Shown: positions 48,660 to 60,212 of the stretch, in pieces
How positions within the stretch are numbered: position 1 is the stretch's first letter
Layout: every line of letters starts with the position of its first letter
DNA from: Euwallacea fornicatus
Lineage: Eukaryota > Arthropoda > Insecta > Coleoptera > Curculionidae
DNA length: 64,000 nucleotides
Assembly (NCBI RefSeq): GCF_040115645.1
Contig: NC_089558.1
Location: forward strand, 1,922,001 to 1,986,000
Direction: 5' to 3'
The notes under the pieces: model-generated
Told to the model about the DNA's origin: nothing
The model's input: only the letters and a program-made list of their open reading frames with translations
The model's database searches: none
Program-made: the position numbers and the translations under genes

Positions 48660-48900
48660 AAATTTTGTTCCTGCTTTGCTTTGGCCTGACGTTCTTTTTC
48701 TTTGATCATCGCAGAAATGGTATTGTTGTAACGGTCCCACTTTGCTTTGCATTCAAACATCCCTTTGACTAGAGATGTTGCAGTAGGGTTGTATACGCAT
48801 TCGATTAGGACCTCTCTTTGATTTCGAAAAAGCGGGCAATGCTCTGCAGTGTCGGCGATTCTACAGTTCCTACAGTCTTCTTGATTCTACCATAAACCTT
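48660..48900 (-). pseudogene. Non-LTR retrotransposon ORF2, C-terminal fragment
   Basis: The minus strand reads a CCHC-like knuckle (CRNCRIADTAEHCPLF), then FRNQREVLIECVYNPTATSL and DRYNNTISAMIKEKERQAKA before a stop. The pattern C..C...DTAEH is diagnostic of the C-terminus of R1/Jockey-type ORF2 proteins. No RT domain is attached directly upstream, so it is a separate or rearranged fragment. Confidence 0.7.
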
Positions 48901-49029
48901 TTTTTCCTATAGAGAAGGAGAACCTTCATGCATGCCCGGTCTGGTGTTCTTGCAGCCGGGTTATGTGGGATTCATCCCCTGAAAAGGACGCCTACCCACT
49001 AAAGACCTTTCCTCTTTAGTCGTGAGTCC

Positions 49030-49600
49030 GCTTGGAACTACCATTCAGCATTACTTAAAGCGAAGGCGAGTGCTGCTTCATGCTTTTGATATTTTCTCTC
49101 TAACTTCTCCCTAGCTCTCATTTCGTCTTCTCCTTTTATCCCTCTCCCTCGCACGCAACCCTCTCCTTATATAATCTGCAATATTTTTTCATGCATTTCC
49201 ACTTTTCGCCATCTTTCTCCACTCGTGGACATTCCCTCGGCTCGCTTCTATACCCCTGCTAATTTGTGCATTCAAACGTGGTATGCTCTGTGTCGTCATT
49301 GCATTTCCACGATTCCAACATTCCGGCGATTTTCCTTTTCCGATCCTATATAGACACTGCCAGTGGCACTTGTGTCCGCTCAAACATCGTGTAAATAAAT
49401 AATCGAATTTCCCGTGTCCCTTCCTTGTCCAGTCCTCCACCCTTGGGATCACTTTCTTTGTCCACCTTCCTTCGTCTACAAAATCTACCGGACGTTGATA
49501 GCTCTTTGCCTCGTTTCCATTTTCCCATCTCTTCGCACTTTATGGATTTCGGCCTTCTCCCTCTGTGAGCTGTCGATGGTCATAATTGTGAGGTCCGATT
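49030..49600 (-). pseudogene. Non-LTR retrotransposon ORF2, second C-terminal fragment
   Basis: Over two frames the minus strand reads RWTKKVIPRVEDWTRKGHGK, then FDYLFTRCLSGHKCHWQCLY, RIGKGKSPECWN, and in a shifted frame DDTEHTTFECT and a charged tail (MRAREKLERKYQKHEAALAF). The order is that of the region following RT in R1/Jockey-type elements: a loose …LTGHG.F..YL.R.. block and a zinc knuckle. One frameshift and at least one stop are present. Confidence 0.7.
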
Positions 49601-50423
49601 GAAACGACCAAATGCAAATTGAGGTTAAGGACCAAGTTTGCGTGGTGCGGCTCGAGTATGATTTTGTTTGATCTCTTCTATGGTGGAAACATGAAGTTTT
49701 CACAAAGTGGCAATCTATATAATGTTTTACTTACTGTATATCACGTTGGAAGCTCTCCGAGTTTGCGGTCTTAGAGACACTGTTTCGTGCAAAGTTGATC
49801 AACAAATTTCCTTATTTTAATTAAGGTTTACTGATTTCGTAATAGAATAATTTCGGGAAATTACGTGAGCGCGTTTATATTCGAAGCTAAACGCGTATTT
49901 AAACGTGTTTAAGTTTAAGATGTTACTAAACGCTTCGCAGAAATCTGATTAACTATTTAAACGTAAATTAAGCATAAAAAAGCATAACTAGATTTTTTTC
50001 CAGGCTAGCAAAATGGAGAAAAAAGTTGTGCAATCATGGTCTGGACTAAATCTAAACATAAACTGTCGTGAATTTAAGAAACGATTGACGCAAACTGAGT
50101 CCTCTTGAACGGTAGTTCATTAAGGGTATCAGCTAAACGTAAACACATGCAAAGTAACTATAGACAAATACCAAATTGGCATTGACGGATTTGTCGATTT
50201 CTCAAGCATTAACAACAATACTCGCCACCACCTGATCCCTCATCTGCAGCTTTTGAAGGTACCGTGACTTCTTAGCGCCTGTGTTAGATAACAATTCCAT
50301 GTTTGCACGACGTCCACAAGTCTAGGTCAACAATCAATCCCTTGGTTCACCGGATCTTATTTGCTTGTAGTGTCCATGCTCTCTGTCACTTCTGAATGAT
50401 CGTTCACCTAGCCTCTGGCCTGT

Positions 50424-51170
50424 CTACCTTCTCGACCGGAGGAAGAGCGCTGAGATTGGTGCGCTCCTCCGGGAGGAGATGGATCGATGGAATTCCTGCC
50501 AAGACCTAAGTCGCCTATTGCAGATGATTTGTATCAGGTTTTTATTTTGAACGGTCGAGAGCATCTGTATGTCTGTTTTTACTGTCGTTGTAGCTCCCCA
50601 AATGGGGGCTGCATAGAGGATGGCCAAATCGGTTACCTTGTAGAGCATTAGTCGTTTCAAGGAAGTCGTCCCGTCTATCGTCGACTTTATTCCCTGAAGC
50701 TAACTTAGCTTTTTTAAGCTGCTTTGTTAGCGATACGTGAAGTGCCGTGCAAAGTGCATATTCTCCGAGATTTGAAGCCCTAAAATATCGAATGGATTTT
50801 TTAGGTTTTATCCGGAGATCGCTCAGCCGCGAGTAAACATTTTCCTTGTTTCTTTTTCCGTAGAGAACGACAGTCTCTGTCTTTTTGGGGGGCAGCTTTA
50901 GCGAGTGGTCCTAGAGCCATCCCTCGCATTTGCGGATGGCGGAGTCCGCTTCCTCAATTAATGTCTCTGTGTCGTCGCCATAGACGACCAGGGCCATGTC
51001 GTCGGCATATCCGACAGGAGTGGCTTTTTAGGACCTTCCTGTTTCTAGAACCGGATCGTACAGGACGTTCCACAGGAGACGGCCCAGGACCGAACTCCGG
51101 TGGAATTGCGATCGCCATTCGGGACTATTATTCTTTGTCGGTTTTCATTACCCGTTTGCGGAAGTAGCGT
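50424..51170 (-). pseudogene. Non-LTR reverse transcriptase fragment (YADD motif)
   Basis: The minus strand contains VLGRLLWNVLYDPVLE, then a stop, then VGYADDMALVVYGDDTETL. This matches the SVLGPLLWN and catalytic Y/FADD blocks of non-LTR reverse transcriptases. It is followed by KKTETVVLYGKR and, in another frame, LAILYAAPIWGA, the usual thumb-region sequence. Several stops and frame changes show decay. It lies in the same orientation as the ORF2 fragments at 49030-49600 and may belong to the same insertion. Confidence 0.8.
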
Positions 51171-52552
51171 CCAGCAGAACTATCCTAAATTAAAGTAACC
51201 CAAATTTGAAAATTTATCTTTGAAAATTTTACATACTCGTTGCTATCGATTATTCAATACGTTATTCATTAATATGTTAATAATTTATATATATTTATAT
51301 GTTAGCAATTTTTGTTCCTCAAAGATGTGTATCCAGGGCAAAGTCGAAATTATTTAATAAGTTCTCTTTCAGTAAATTAGAGCGAGGAGGGTCAGGAGTT
51401 GTTGCTTCTCGAATGTTTCATTTTCACTTTAATGAGGTTTAAGAACTGATTACAAATTTACAACTAAACGTAATTGCGAGAGTTCCCAAGGCCTTTAATT
51501 TTCTTTAAAACCTTTGCATTTATGCGTGTTTCAATTCCAGACTTCTAAGAAAACCGTGGAGGTGAGGCATTGTATTAGAATTACCCCCATTTTTCTTTAA
51601 CATGGTTTTCTACTCTAATTCTGCCGCGGTTCAGTAGCATAATTTAATTATTTCAGGGCGAGAATTCTTTTAGCTTTAAAACGTGCTGCCAAAGCCAGGC
51701 AATTGGGCAAGGGAAGATTTACTTGTCACCTTTCAATGAAACCTAGTTTGCAGCCACCAAGGTTTTTTCAGAAAGGAAAGAAGGGAGGCAAAGGCCTCTT
51801 TTAGAACATCGTGGTTATTTCTAAATGAACGTCGTCCCAAAGATTTTTTCAATTTTGAGAGATTAATTTAGTTGGTATATTTTAATGCTAAAAAAATAAA
51901 AAATAAAAATAACAAATTAAAATTTAATTTCACACCATACCTTCCACCCTTCCGTAATTTTCCTGTTGGAGGAATTTGCAGTTTCAAGGTTTCATGATGA
52001 ATTTGATCTTTAATGGTATTTTAAGTGCTCGCCGTTGCCGCTTCAGGAGGATCTCTTAATTTTGGTTTTACTGCTGTCATTATTACGTTTATACGGCCGA
52101 ATCGTGCTTTTACAGTTTAGCTGGGCCTTTTTGACTGCGAACACACCACCCTAAAGCCAAAACCTAATTTAATCAATTTTCCTTCATAATCCCAGTACAA
52201 TTAAGTTACAACAGTATAATTGGCCTCCATTATAATCTAATGCCCTTGTATTCAGTATACAGGCTCGGAATATTGTTTTGACACCTGCTTGGACCAAAAC
52301 ATCTTCGACTCAACCCGTTTTAGGCCCCTTTACAGGGAAATTAACTAATTGCTTGTATTAGTTTCGAGGTTGGCCCCTCAGGAGGGTGAACACAACAAGT
52401 GATTTAAATACCGTGCGGCTCTAAATTCACTTCCCCTCCCCTTGTTAACTCATTAACAAATTATCATTTTTAAAATATTCAAACGCACCATCGAATATGA
52501 CAAAAAATACTACTTTTGGGCATTTGCTTATTGTTTTAAATGTTGTTTACGT
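51171..52552. other. Non-coding stretch with a possible microexon
   Basis: Nothing was recognised except a 21-nt segment at 51541-51561 bounded by a strong acceptor and donor (see findings). Confidence 0.35.
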
Positions 52553-53158
52553 CAACGGTTGCACAAAAAAAAAACGATTAAAAAAAATTCAATATGGGCC
52601 AAGCGACACCTCAAATTTAAAGTCTTTCAAAATTATATTCAATGGTGTATTGCGAATCAAAATCTATCGATTAGTTTTTGTAGTTTTTTAAGAAAAACAG
52701 GTAAAATTTGGCAGGAAATGCAATACAAATTAAGCTGGTAAAAAATAAAAAAATTCTTTGTTAGCAAGTAATTGGTGTTTTCGATTTTGTTTTCACAAAC
52801 AGTCTTTGGTGAAACAAAAAGGACAAAAATAAATGAAAATAATCGAGTTCGAGCACAAAATCGAAAACAAATCAATTTCCTACCATTTTTCTTTTTATTG
52901 TGTATGTACTATTTAACTGAATTTATATTGCATTTTTTGCCAAATTTACATCTGTTTTTCTCAAAAACTAATCGATAGATTTTGAATCATAATACACTAT
53001 TGGCTGTGGTTTTGAAAGACCTTTAATCCAAGTTATCACTTAGTTTATATAGGGTTATTCACGCTAGGCTGCACGGCATGTTTGCATTGCATTTAAACTA
53101 ATGAAGTTATAGCCATTTAAAGTTCTTACTTGATGAGTTTTCATTTTTGCACACCCTG
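52553..53158. mobile_element. Small foldback element
   Basis: Inverted arms meet near 52800. The left arm has TTCAATGGTGTATTGCGAATC then AAAATCTATCGATTAGTTTTT. The right arm reads, in inverse complement, GCCAATAGTGTATTATGATTC then AAAATCTATCGATTAGTTTTT. Both arms share TTTGGCA.GAAATGCAATA-like and TTTTCGATTTTG tracts. The right tip is CACCCTG next to TA; the left tip is decayed and its position approximate. No coding capacity. Overlapping open frames here are artefacts of the AT-rich arms. Confidence 0.7.
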
Positions 53159-53160
53159 TA

Positions 53161-56100
53161 TAAGGGAGCACGTTTATCATGATTGGGACATAAAATATGA
53201 TCTATTGTTACACTACACTGCAAATTACTTTTACATAACTTAAATACTTCTTAAGTGTTTTAAGTTTTCTACTCTTAAGTGTGTAAAACAGGAAAATTAT
53301 GTAAAATGTTGATAAAATTTCAATTATTAAAAAAACCTTAAGTGTTAGATATGGTAAATCTCATTGAAACAGACACCTATTTTGCTCGGAGAATTAAAAA
53401 ATGCAATAATATACAAGGCGTTCCATTAAAAAAAGAAACAACTTTGATACTTTTGGGGAGTTTGGGACATCCTGTATAATATAAACATAATTTTAAAAAG
53501 TAGTCATAATAAACCCTCAAAATGTAGAACTTTTTTTAAAGCCTCGTATTTTGGCCACAATCTTTCGTGCCGTATAACCTGAACAACCCTGTATACGAGG
53601 AAAATTGCCATTTTGCGCCACTGGTGACATAATCAACATTGAAAAAATAAACAGACGTCAAAGAATAGTATTTTCTGTTCCTACTTATTATTAATTATGA
53701 TTTTTTTAAATAAATGATTTGTAGAAAAGTTAAGGGGGGGGATTACAATTTAGAATCGCACGACATAATAGATACATTATGGGCATAATGAAGTGGCAAA
53801 GGTTCGATTTTTAAACCTGCGACGTGAATGTCTTGTTCTGTAACTCTGATTGATGCTCCCTTAACTTAGCTAAAAGAGTAGAACTAATTCTCTCCGATTT
53901 AGTTCGAAACACAACTTTAAACATTTTGCTTGAAGCTCCAGGGATTGAAAATGTATTAGAAAGCAATTGCGTTACTCTGGAGTCTGAATTAACCTGTTAC
54001 ACACACACAGAGTTGTTTGACGAAACGGCACCGATGTAAAAAGAGACCTTTTTTCATATATGTTTTGTGTTGGTAGATAAGCTAATTTTCGCCGGAACTT
54101 TTTCCTTACTATAAATTGAATTTTTGAAAATCAATTGCGGGCAACTTTTTGACACAACTTCGAGACACCTAGACCTTTACACAGGGATAAAGAACGTGCC
54201 TCATATCCAACGATGTGAGGAAAAAAGTTACTTTTTCATAAATTAAGTGACCGTCGAATTTTTAAGTTTTCACAATCAGTTAAAAAATCCCTTCCGAAGC
54301 AATGCGTTACACATCGAATCCGAACTAACTTGGAGCCATTGCACAGATTTTAACACTGCTTCGCCCATAAATTTGGGTAAAATGAGACTGCCTCAACTGT
54401 TTTAACACAATCAAGTCTCAGTTACGTAGCTGCAACCTTCCGTTTATATCCCTTTGAAACAGAATATTGAGATGTGTCTGATGAGGCGCTGAAACATAAC
54501 TAAATCAATCTGTTGATTCTAATCAGTAACTTAAACCTCGGTAAACGTTTAACATGCCTCGCCTCCGCACACCTCATATAATCCAATTTACAAGACGAAC
54601 ATGACAACGGACCGCAAAACGCATAAATTCCGCAGCTGCAGCTGAAGCTAACGCTTGCAAATTTGCGTGCATTCCAAGGCAATTACGAGCGTCTTGGGAG
54701 CTCGTAAATCCAATTATTAAACCCTTGATCTTTCCATGTGATATTTGATTGTGTGAGCGAAATAACTTTGTTAGCAATTATTAATAAGAAAGGTAAACTT
54801 AAGTTAGAGAATCTGCGATATGGAACGATTTAAAGGTATAAAAGCACTTTTAAGTAAATCCTGCATATCTTTCGCTTGTCTCAGGTTCGAGCAGTTAAGT
54901 TGGTTATGACATCAGTTCTAGTTAGAATTTCCGCCAACTAACCCGAACTAATCTCGAAGGGGAAATTTATACAATTCTGGACTAGTCTGGCTTGACGCCC
55001 TCACTCCTGAGGGGAATATTTAGATCTTCGGAGTAATCTGGATTTAAATTTGCAAGGATGTTTTAAAATTGTACCTCAATAAGATTAGCTGCGACGTGAA
55101 TTCATTATCTAAAATAAACTCCCAGAATATTGTTCCGAAACAAGGATGATTTGCTTCAAAAATAGAAATGAAACCCACGTCATTCTATCAAATTATAAAA
55201 TCGGTTAAATCTAAATGCGTGTTTGGTTTCCGATGCGAAATTGTGGGCTTTTAGGTTGTAATTGTAGCCCGAATCCGGCCCAACAATTTATGATGGGGTG
55301 CTAATGATCGATGGAATGATAAAACGCAATGAAGGACTAAATTGCCTCCTACACTCAATTGATGGAAATTTTAGGCTAATAACTCCGATATACGGGAGTG
55401 TCGGCTGTCAGAGACCCTTTAATGGCCTATCGCTACGAAGCTGCGAAAAATCACTGTGGGGGACTCAATTTAAGAATTGTCTTTCAGACGGCAAGATTTT
55501 CGAAATTAACAAGATTGTCCTCCATTCGACGATTAAAAATAAATTCAAATAAAAGAGGAAAAAAACGAGACCCCTTTTACAATCTGGCATGCAAAGAGGG
55601 GGAAAATGAATGACAAATGATTCAATTAATTCGGTAGAGGGAGGATTGGGCGACAGATAAAATAGGGAACACTCAAGTTGAGTTGTATGTACTCTTAGGG
55701 ATAAATTAAGCGCCAAACAAATTTTCTGGAGTGATAACTGGAATCAAAATATTAAGCTCATTTTCCTTTTGAAAGCGATTTCGGCATATCGTTTTGATGT
55801 TTGCTCGTTAGAGAAACCGAAACATCCACAAGAATATTTAGATTGAAAAAAATCAAATATTTGTTCGAAAACTCCGAGCCTCCGTCGCTTGGATAGTTTT
55901 CGCATTGATTGATTTTGCACATCGTTTCCCATTGTGAAAAACCGAGGTCAAGATTTTAAATTACAGGAAATGGAGGAGTTAGTAACGTCCATGAATCGTC
56001 AATATGCCATGATTTATGCGTTTTACCACCACCGTCATTTTGGCGGTGAGTAAAATGGATGTAGGGCTGTAATTTGAAATAGGAAAATTTTGGGCATTTG

Positions 56101-56415
56101 GGGAAAAAGTGTAAATTTGCTATTGTCATTTTTGAATGGAGCATTGAATTTAGCCTCCCTGTGGACCCACAATAAGGATTTCCGTCCGAGCCGTTGGAAA
56201 AGGTTAAATATTATTTTCAGTTCTCTCTAGCACAGGATACTGCCCGATTCTGGTGTTCCCAAGCTACATAATGCCAAAAAAATCCTGATAATAATAATTT
56301 AGCTCATTAATGGATTAATTTTATTTATTTGAATCTTTGTTTCTACAAATGGAGGCCGGATATCGATTATTTTGTCTCTCTGTCCTTGGAGGTGTTTCAT
56401 AATGGCATTTATATG
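53161..56415. other. Non-coding stretch with scattered transposon-end-like sequences
   Basis: Around 53415-53592 short sequences (ACAAGGCGTTCC, GACATCCTGTATA, CAACCCTGTATA) look like ends of further small TA-flanked elements, but I could not pair them securely. A run of eight or more G lies near 53735. Open frames at 54500-54777 and 55298-55716 have no recognisable relatives. Confidence 0.35.
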
Positions 56416-57299
56416 CAGGGTGGCCTACTTAAAACACTCCACTTGAAATATCTTGAGTGTGATTTTTTTCTTCGGAAAATCCCGAGACACTTCAATTTTA
56501 CTTTGAAGAGGTCGTTTTTAGACCATTAACTTGCAGGTGTAGAATCATCCCCCAAAATGGGGTGGTAACCCCTTCAAGAATCTTAAGTGACATGGGGGGC
56601 AAGTGGCACATCAAATCAAAGGTATTTCAATTTTCTTTACAAGTATGATGAAATTTTCGTGTTCTGTCTTTAAATTTTGTAAAAAACATCGATGGAATTT
56701 ATTAAAAAAAAAAAAAATGTAAATAAGTTTTATTTAATTTAGCATTCAAACTGCGACCCATCTCCTTTCATGCAATAATAAAGTCTTTTTCAACCTCTTC
56801 CCGAATATTTTGTAGCATTTCGGGAGTTATTTGAATACATGCTACCACTATTCGGTGGCGAAGATCTTCTAAAGATTGTAAATCGTTTATAAATAACAAT
56901 TTTTAAGTGACCTCATAGGAAAAAGTCCATTGGTGTTAAGTCAGACAATCTTGGGGGCAATTTAATGAAATCTCTTCTACCGATCCAGCGTTCGGGAAAA
57001 TGTTGATCCAAAAAGTTACATACAGGAACTGTATAGTTTGGTGGAGCGCCATTCTGTCGAAAAAATACATAATTCTCTGGGACCTGACCGTCGTTTTTGA
57101 GGATATCCATAATGTGGGGGTACACGAAGTCTTGAAACAGAAGCTGCCTCCCCGTTAAGGGGGATGACTCTACACCTACGTCTTTATGATCTAAATATTT
57201 CCCTCTTAAATGAAAAATTGATGTATTTCGAGGTTTCCCGAAGAAAAAAATTATAATCAAGATATTTCAGATAGACTTTGTTCTAAATGGGCCATTTCG
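56416..57299 (-). mobile_element. Degraded mariner-type element with long TIRs (about 170 bp)
   Basis: The left end (CAGGGTGGCCTACTTAAAAC, later TGAAATATCTTGA, TTTTTTTCTTCGG and GGTGTAGA.TCATCCCCC) is repeated in inverse complement at the right end (CGAAATGGCC…, TGAAATATCTTGA, TTTTTTTCTTCGG, GGTGTAGAGTCATCCCCC). The right end abuts TA; the left flank is TG, probably a decayed TA. The transposase remnant inside is on the minus strand. Confidence 0.8.
56760..57150 (-). pseudogene. Mariner-like transposase remnant, catalytic residue changed
   Basis: The minus strand reads LFQDFVYPHIMDILKNDGQV, then YVFFRQNGAPPNY, then FPERWIGRRDFIKLPPRLSD and LTPMDFFL. The canonical block is WFQQDGAPPH, so the catalytic Asp has become Asn and the His has become Asn. 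A stop follows DFFL, and in shifted frames the C-terminus continues (LEDLRHRIVVACIQITPEML). The residues before LFQDF that share this open frame belong to the inverted repeat rather than the protein. Confidence 0.8.
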
Positions 57300-58973
57300 T
57301 ACGGTTAATTGGACTGTTCAGCTTATTGATGAAAATGTTCGAACAGGGTTGTGGTGACAAATCGGCAGCGGCAATGTTTTGCAAGTTTGGTTATGCAAAG
57401 GGGGTCCAGTACGATCCAGCTACGAGCATGGTTTTTGTATTTTTCCTTTAATGGCATCAGTCTCTCTGTTATCTTTGTCATATATGGTGTTTGTGAAGCC
57501 TTCGGCATTTGAATACATTTTCGTAATTTATTTTTTCCGTTGGGTTCGAATCGTGAGGGGAAAATAGTGTTGTATGAGAAATGGCGCTTTAAGGAAGATC
57601 ATTATTAAGCCATTTGATATGTCTCGCACAAAAATAAATGAAGTAAAAACGTCTTTCTAACGAAAACAAGCAGTTATTCCTTCTGGGACGCACAATATTT
57701 CAACCGGGAAAGTTGGGAACAGGATCCACATAGGATTTATACCTCTGTATCCATGACAACGGTCCAGGATATTCGACTACGGCGTTTCAAATCTGCTCTC
57801 AACTAACAGCTCCACGACAGCGGCTGGACAATTTTATGAAACTAATCAGTTCGTGTGGGAAATTTCCTGTGACAATTCCAGATTTATCACTGAAGAGAAT
57901 TGTGGTATAAACGACTGATTGCTTGGTTTGATTTTCAGCTCTCAATTCAAATTAACACCGATCGATAGCCAGCTGTTATGAAAGTTTGCAGGCAATTAGT
58001 CAAACACGGTGTGAACGATGGATGCAATCGTTTTCTTTGCTTGTAAATTGGCTTGTCGATTATGCAAAAAGGAGGACGCGAGAAATACGGAGTGGATTTG
58101 AATTTCAAATTTCCATTGATTCAGCTCATTGTAATTTTCCAGGCGAAAGCCGCGGAACGACACTGTGGAATTTAGATCTTGAAATTATTATTCTAAATAA
58201 TATGGTGTAATAACTTCCAACCCGGGGAACCGCCAATGGAACGTGTTTCATCTTACTGAGAACATTTTCATCTTTAATCTGTATAGAAATTACAAGATCT
58301 GTAGGTGGAACCTTTCTTTCAAGACACTCAAATGTTCATTCAAATGCTGAAATTTTAAGGAGAAACTCATTGCAGGAAATTTGTATTTCAGACAGAAATT
58401 ACGTTATTGCTCTACTGAAATCTATACAATTTGCCAAAGAGTGGAGGAACTGAGGCATTCAAAATAGAACAATCCTGCTTATTGGTAAACATTTTGAGAC
58501 TAAGAGGGAAATCGTCTGAAGGCTTTTTAAGAGGTGATTTATCCCCTCAGGAGAAGCTGACGGAGCATAAAACAGCATAGAAAGTTGCATAGGTGTTTGT
58601 CGTATTTATTTTTTTTTATTATAAGAGTAACCGAGTCCTGTGATTGTTCGCCATTCCTGAATGTTTGAATTACTATATAGGTATTTTTTAACCAAATTCT
58701 GGTCGAATTCACTTGTGTTGTGTATCTGTTCAGTTCTATTCGTTAACCGCGGGAATTTTGTTTAAGAGACTTTCAGAGTTTCTTGAAACTTCGTCTTTTT
58801 CCATTCAAAGAATTTGCAGTTTTGCTATTTTCCGATAGTTTCTAGACTTTAAGTTTTCGATGGGGGTTGGTTTGACGAGTCTTTCGAAGGGATTGTTGAG
58901 TTGCAAAGATGTATCTCTCGGTTTCACCCATATTTTTCCATCGGATATTTTTCTCAATGCGGCTTAAAAAATA
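57300..58973. other. Non-coding stretch
   Basis: A minus-strand frame at 57323-57508 might be a decayed transposase N-terminus belonging to the element just left of it, but the match is too weak to assert. Nothing else was recognised. Confidence 0.35.
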
Positions 58974-60212
58974 CACTCCCGGGTAGAAAATTAGAGTCAT
59001 CTTAAATTTGCTTTTACATTAATGGCTCATAGTTCGTTCAAATTTTTTTCACATGTAATATAATTTGCACTATGATTGCACGAATGAAGAGGAACGTTCG
59101 TTTTTGATACAAAACGTATTAAGAATAACGAAATTAAAGACATGGAGTTATCCCGCACATGAAAGCTCTTGCGCACTTCATGACCGAGCTTCTGCCTTTC
59201 CAACAGCCATAAGAGCTTGTAGACGTCGCGGCATGTTTCGAATGACGTTTTGAATCACATTCTGCGAAAGATTGTCCCGTTCTTGCTCCATTATTTCGTG
59301 AAGCTCTCTGAAATTTCTAGGAGCCGGCATGTACGTCAGGAAGCGTCACTTTATCTCATCCCAAACATGCTCTATCGTATTCAAATGCGACCTTCGAGGA
59401 GGCCAGACAAACCGCGGGATTTGAACTTCGTCCAGAAAAGCGGTAATCATGCGAGCAGTGTGCGACCGTGCATTATTATACATAAAGGTTGTGTCCTTTT
59501 CAAGAATGACCATGTACCGTACAACATGAATGCGTACTTGACAGAGCCTCTGTCAGGTACGCATTCAGAGTCCGGTTTTGGACGAAGATTAATTTCGTAC
59601 GAGTTTCAAACGAAATTCCTCGACATGTTATAACAGAGCCTCGATCATATGGAAACTGTTCGGAGCTACACGTTCGAGTATATTCCTCGCTTTGTTTTCG
59701 TCACACTCTCACATGTCTCTCCGACCCCGTAAGGCAAAATCGAGATTCATCGGAAAACAATGCGCTACTCCAATCCTCTACTATTCAAAACAAGTGTTCT
59801 CATGCAAAATTTAACCTCGAATCCGGTGTTCACGAGGAAGCGGAGGCCCTGTAGCTCTAGTTCGAATGGATAATCCAGCTGAAAAAAGTCGCATGAGAAA
59901 CTGCCTTCGCTCTTCCATTCCTCAAAGCATTAAAAATGATAAAGCGGTCAATACTAACTGTTGTACCCTTTTCTCCTCCTGATCCGGGCCTTTGAGTAAG
60001 CGGGTCAATCTCTTCATACCGTTGAAACACTCGTTACACGCCAGAGAGACTTATTCCAGAATTTGTAGCAATTTGGCGCTATACGCGACCATCTTCTACA
60101 ATTTCTATCACTTTCTATATTCGTTACAATTCGTGCCGCGACAAGAAGATTTAGGGGTATTTTAACGAAAGGACAAAATGACACTGATAATGAAACCACA
60201 CACATATATATA
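58974..60212 (-). pseudogene. Tc1-like transposase pseudogene
   Basis: A left terminus CACTCCCGGGTAGAAAATTAG next to TA has a typical Tc1-like end. The minus strand then encodes, from right to left, a decayed DNA-binding part, ALFSDESRFCLTGSERHV with the first catalytic Asp, ISFETRTKLIFVQN, FMYNNARSHTARMITAFLDE, VQIPRFVWPPR and LNTIEHVWDEIK, and ends PRRLQALMAVGKAEARS. The second catalytic Asp (usually QDNARPHT) is Asn here. Frameshifts interrupt the middle around 59528-59566, where a near-perfect hairpin occurs. The right terminus was not found and may be overrun by the next element. Confidence 0.82.
59528..59566. repeat. Near-perfect hairpin, 19-bp arms
   Basis: GAATGCGTACTTGACAGAG is followed after one base by its inverse complement with a single mismatch (CTCTGTCAGGTACGCATTC). 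It lies within the Tc1-like transposase remnant, where intact relatives have a single copy of the corresponding coding stretch, so it looks like a local inverted duplication. Confidence 0.75.

Noticed and set aside
52497..52978. Four lysine-rich frames of 60-72 aa
   Set aside because: They are translations of the inverted arms of one foldback element.
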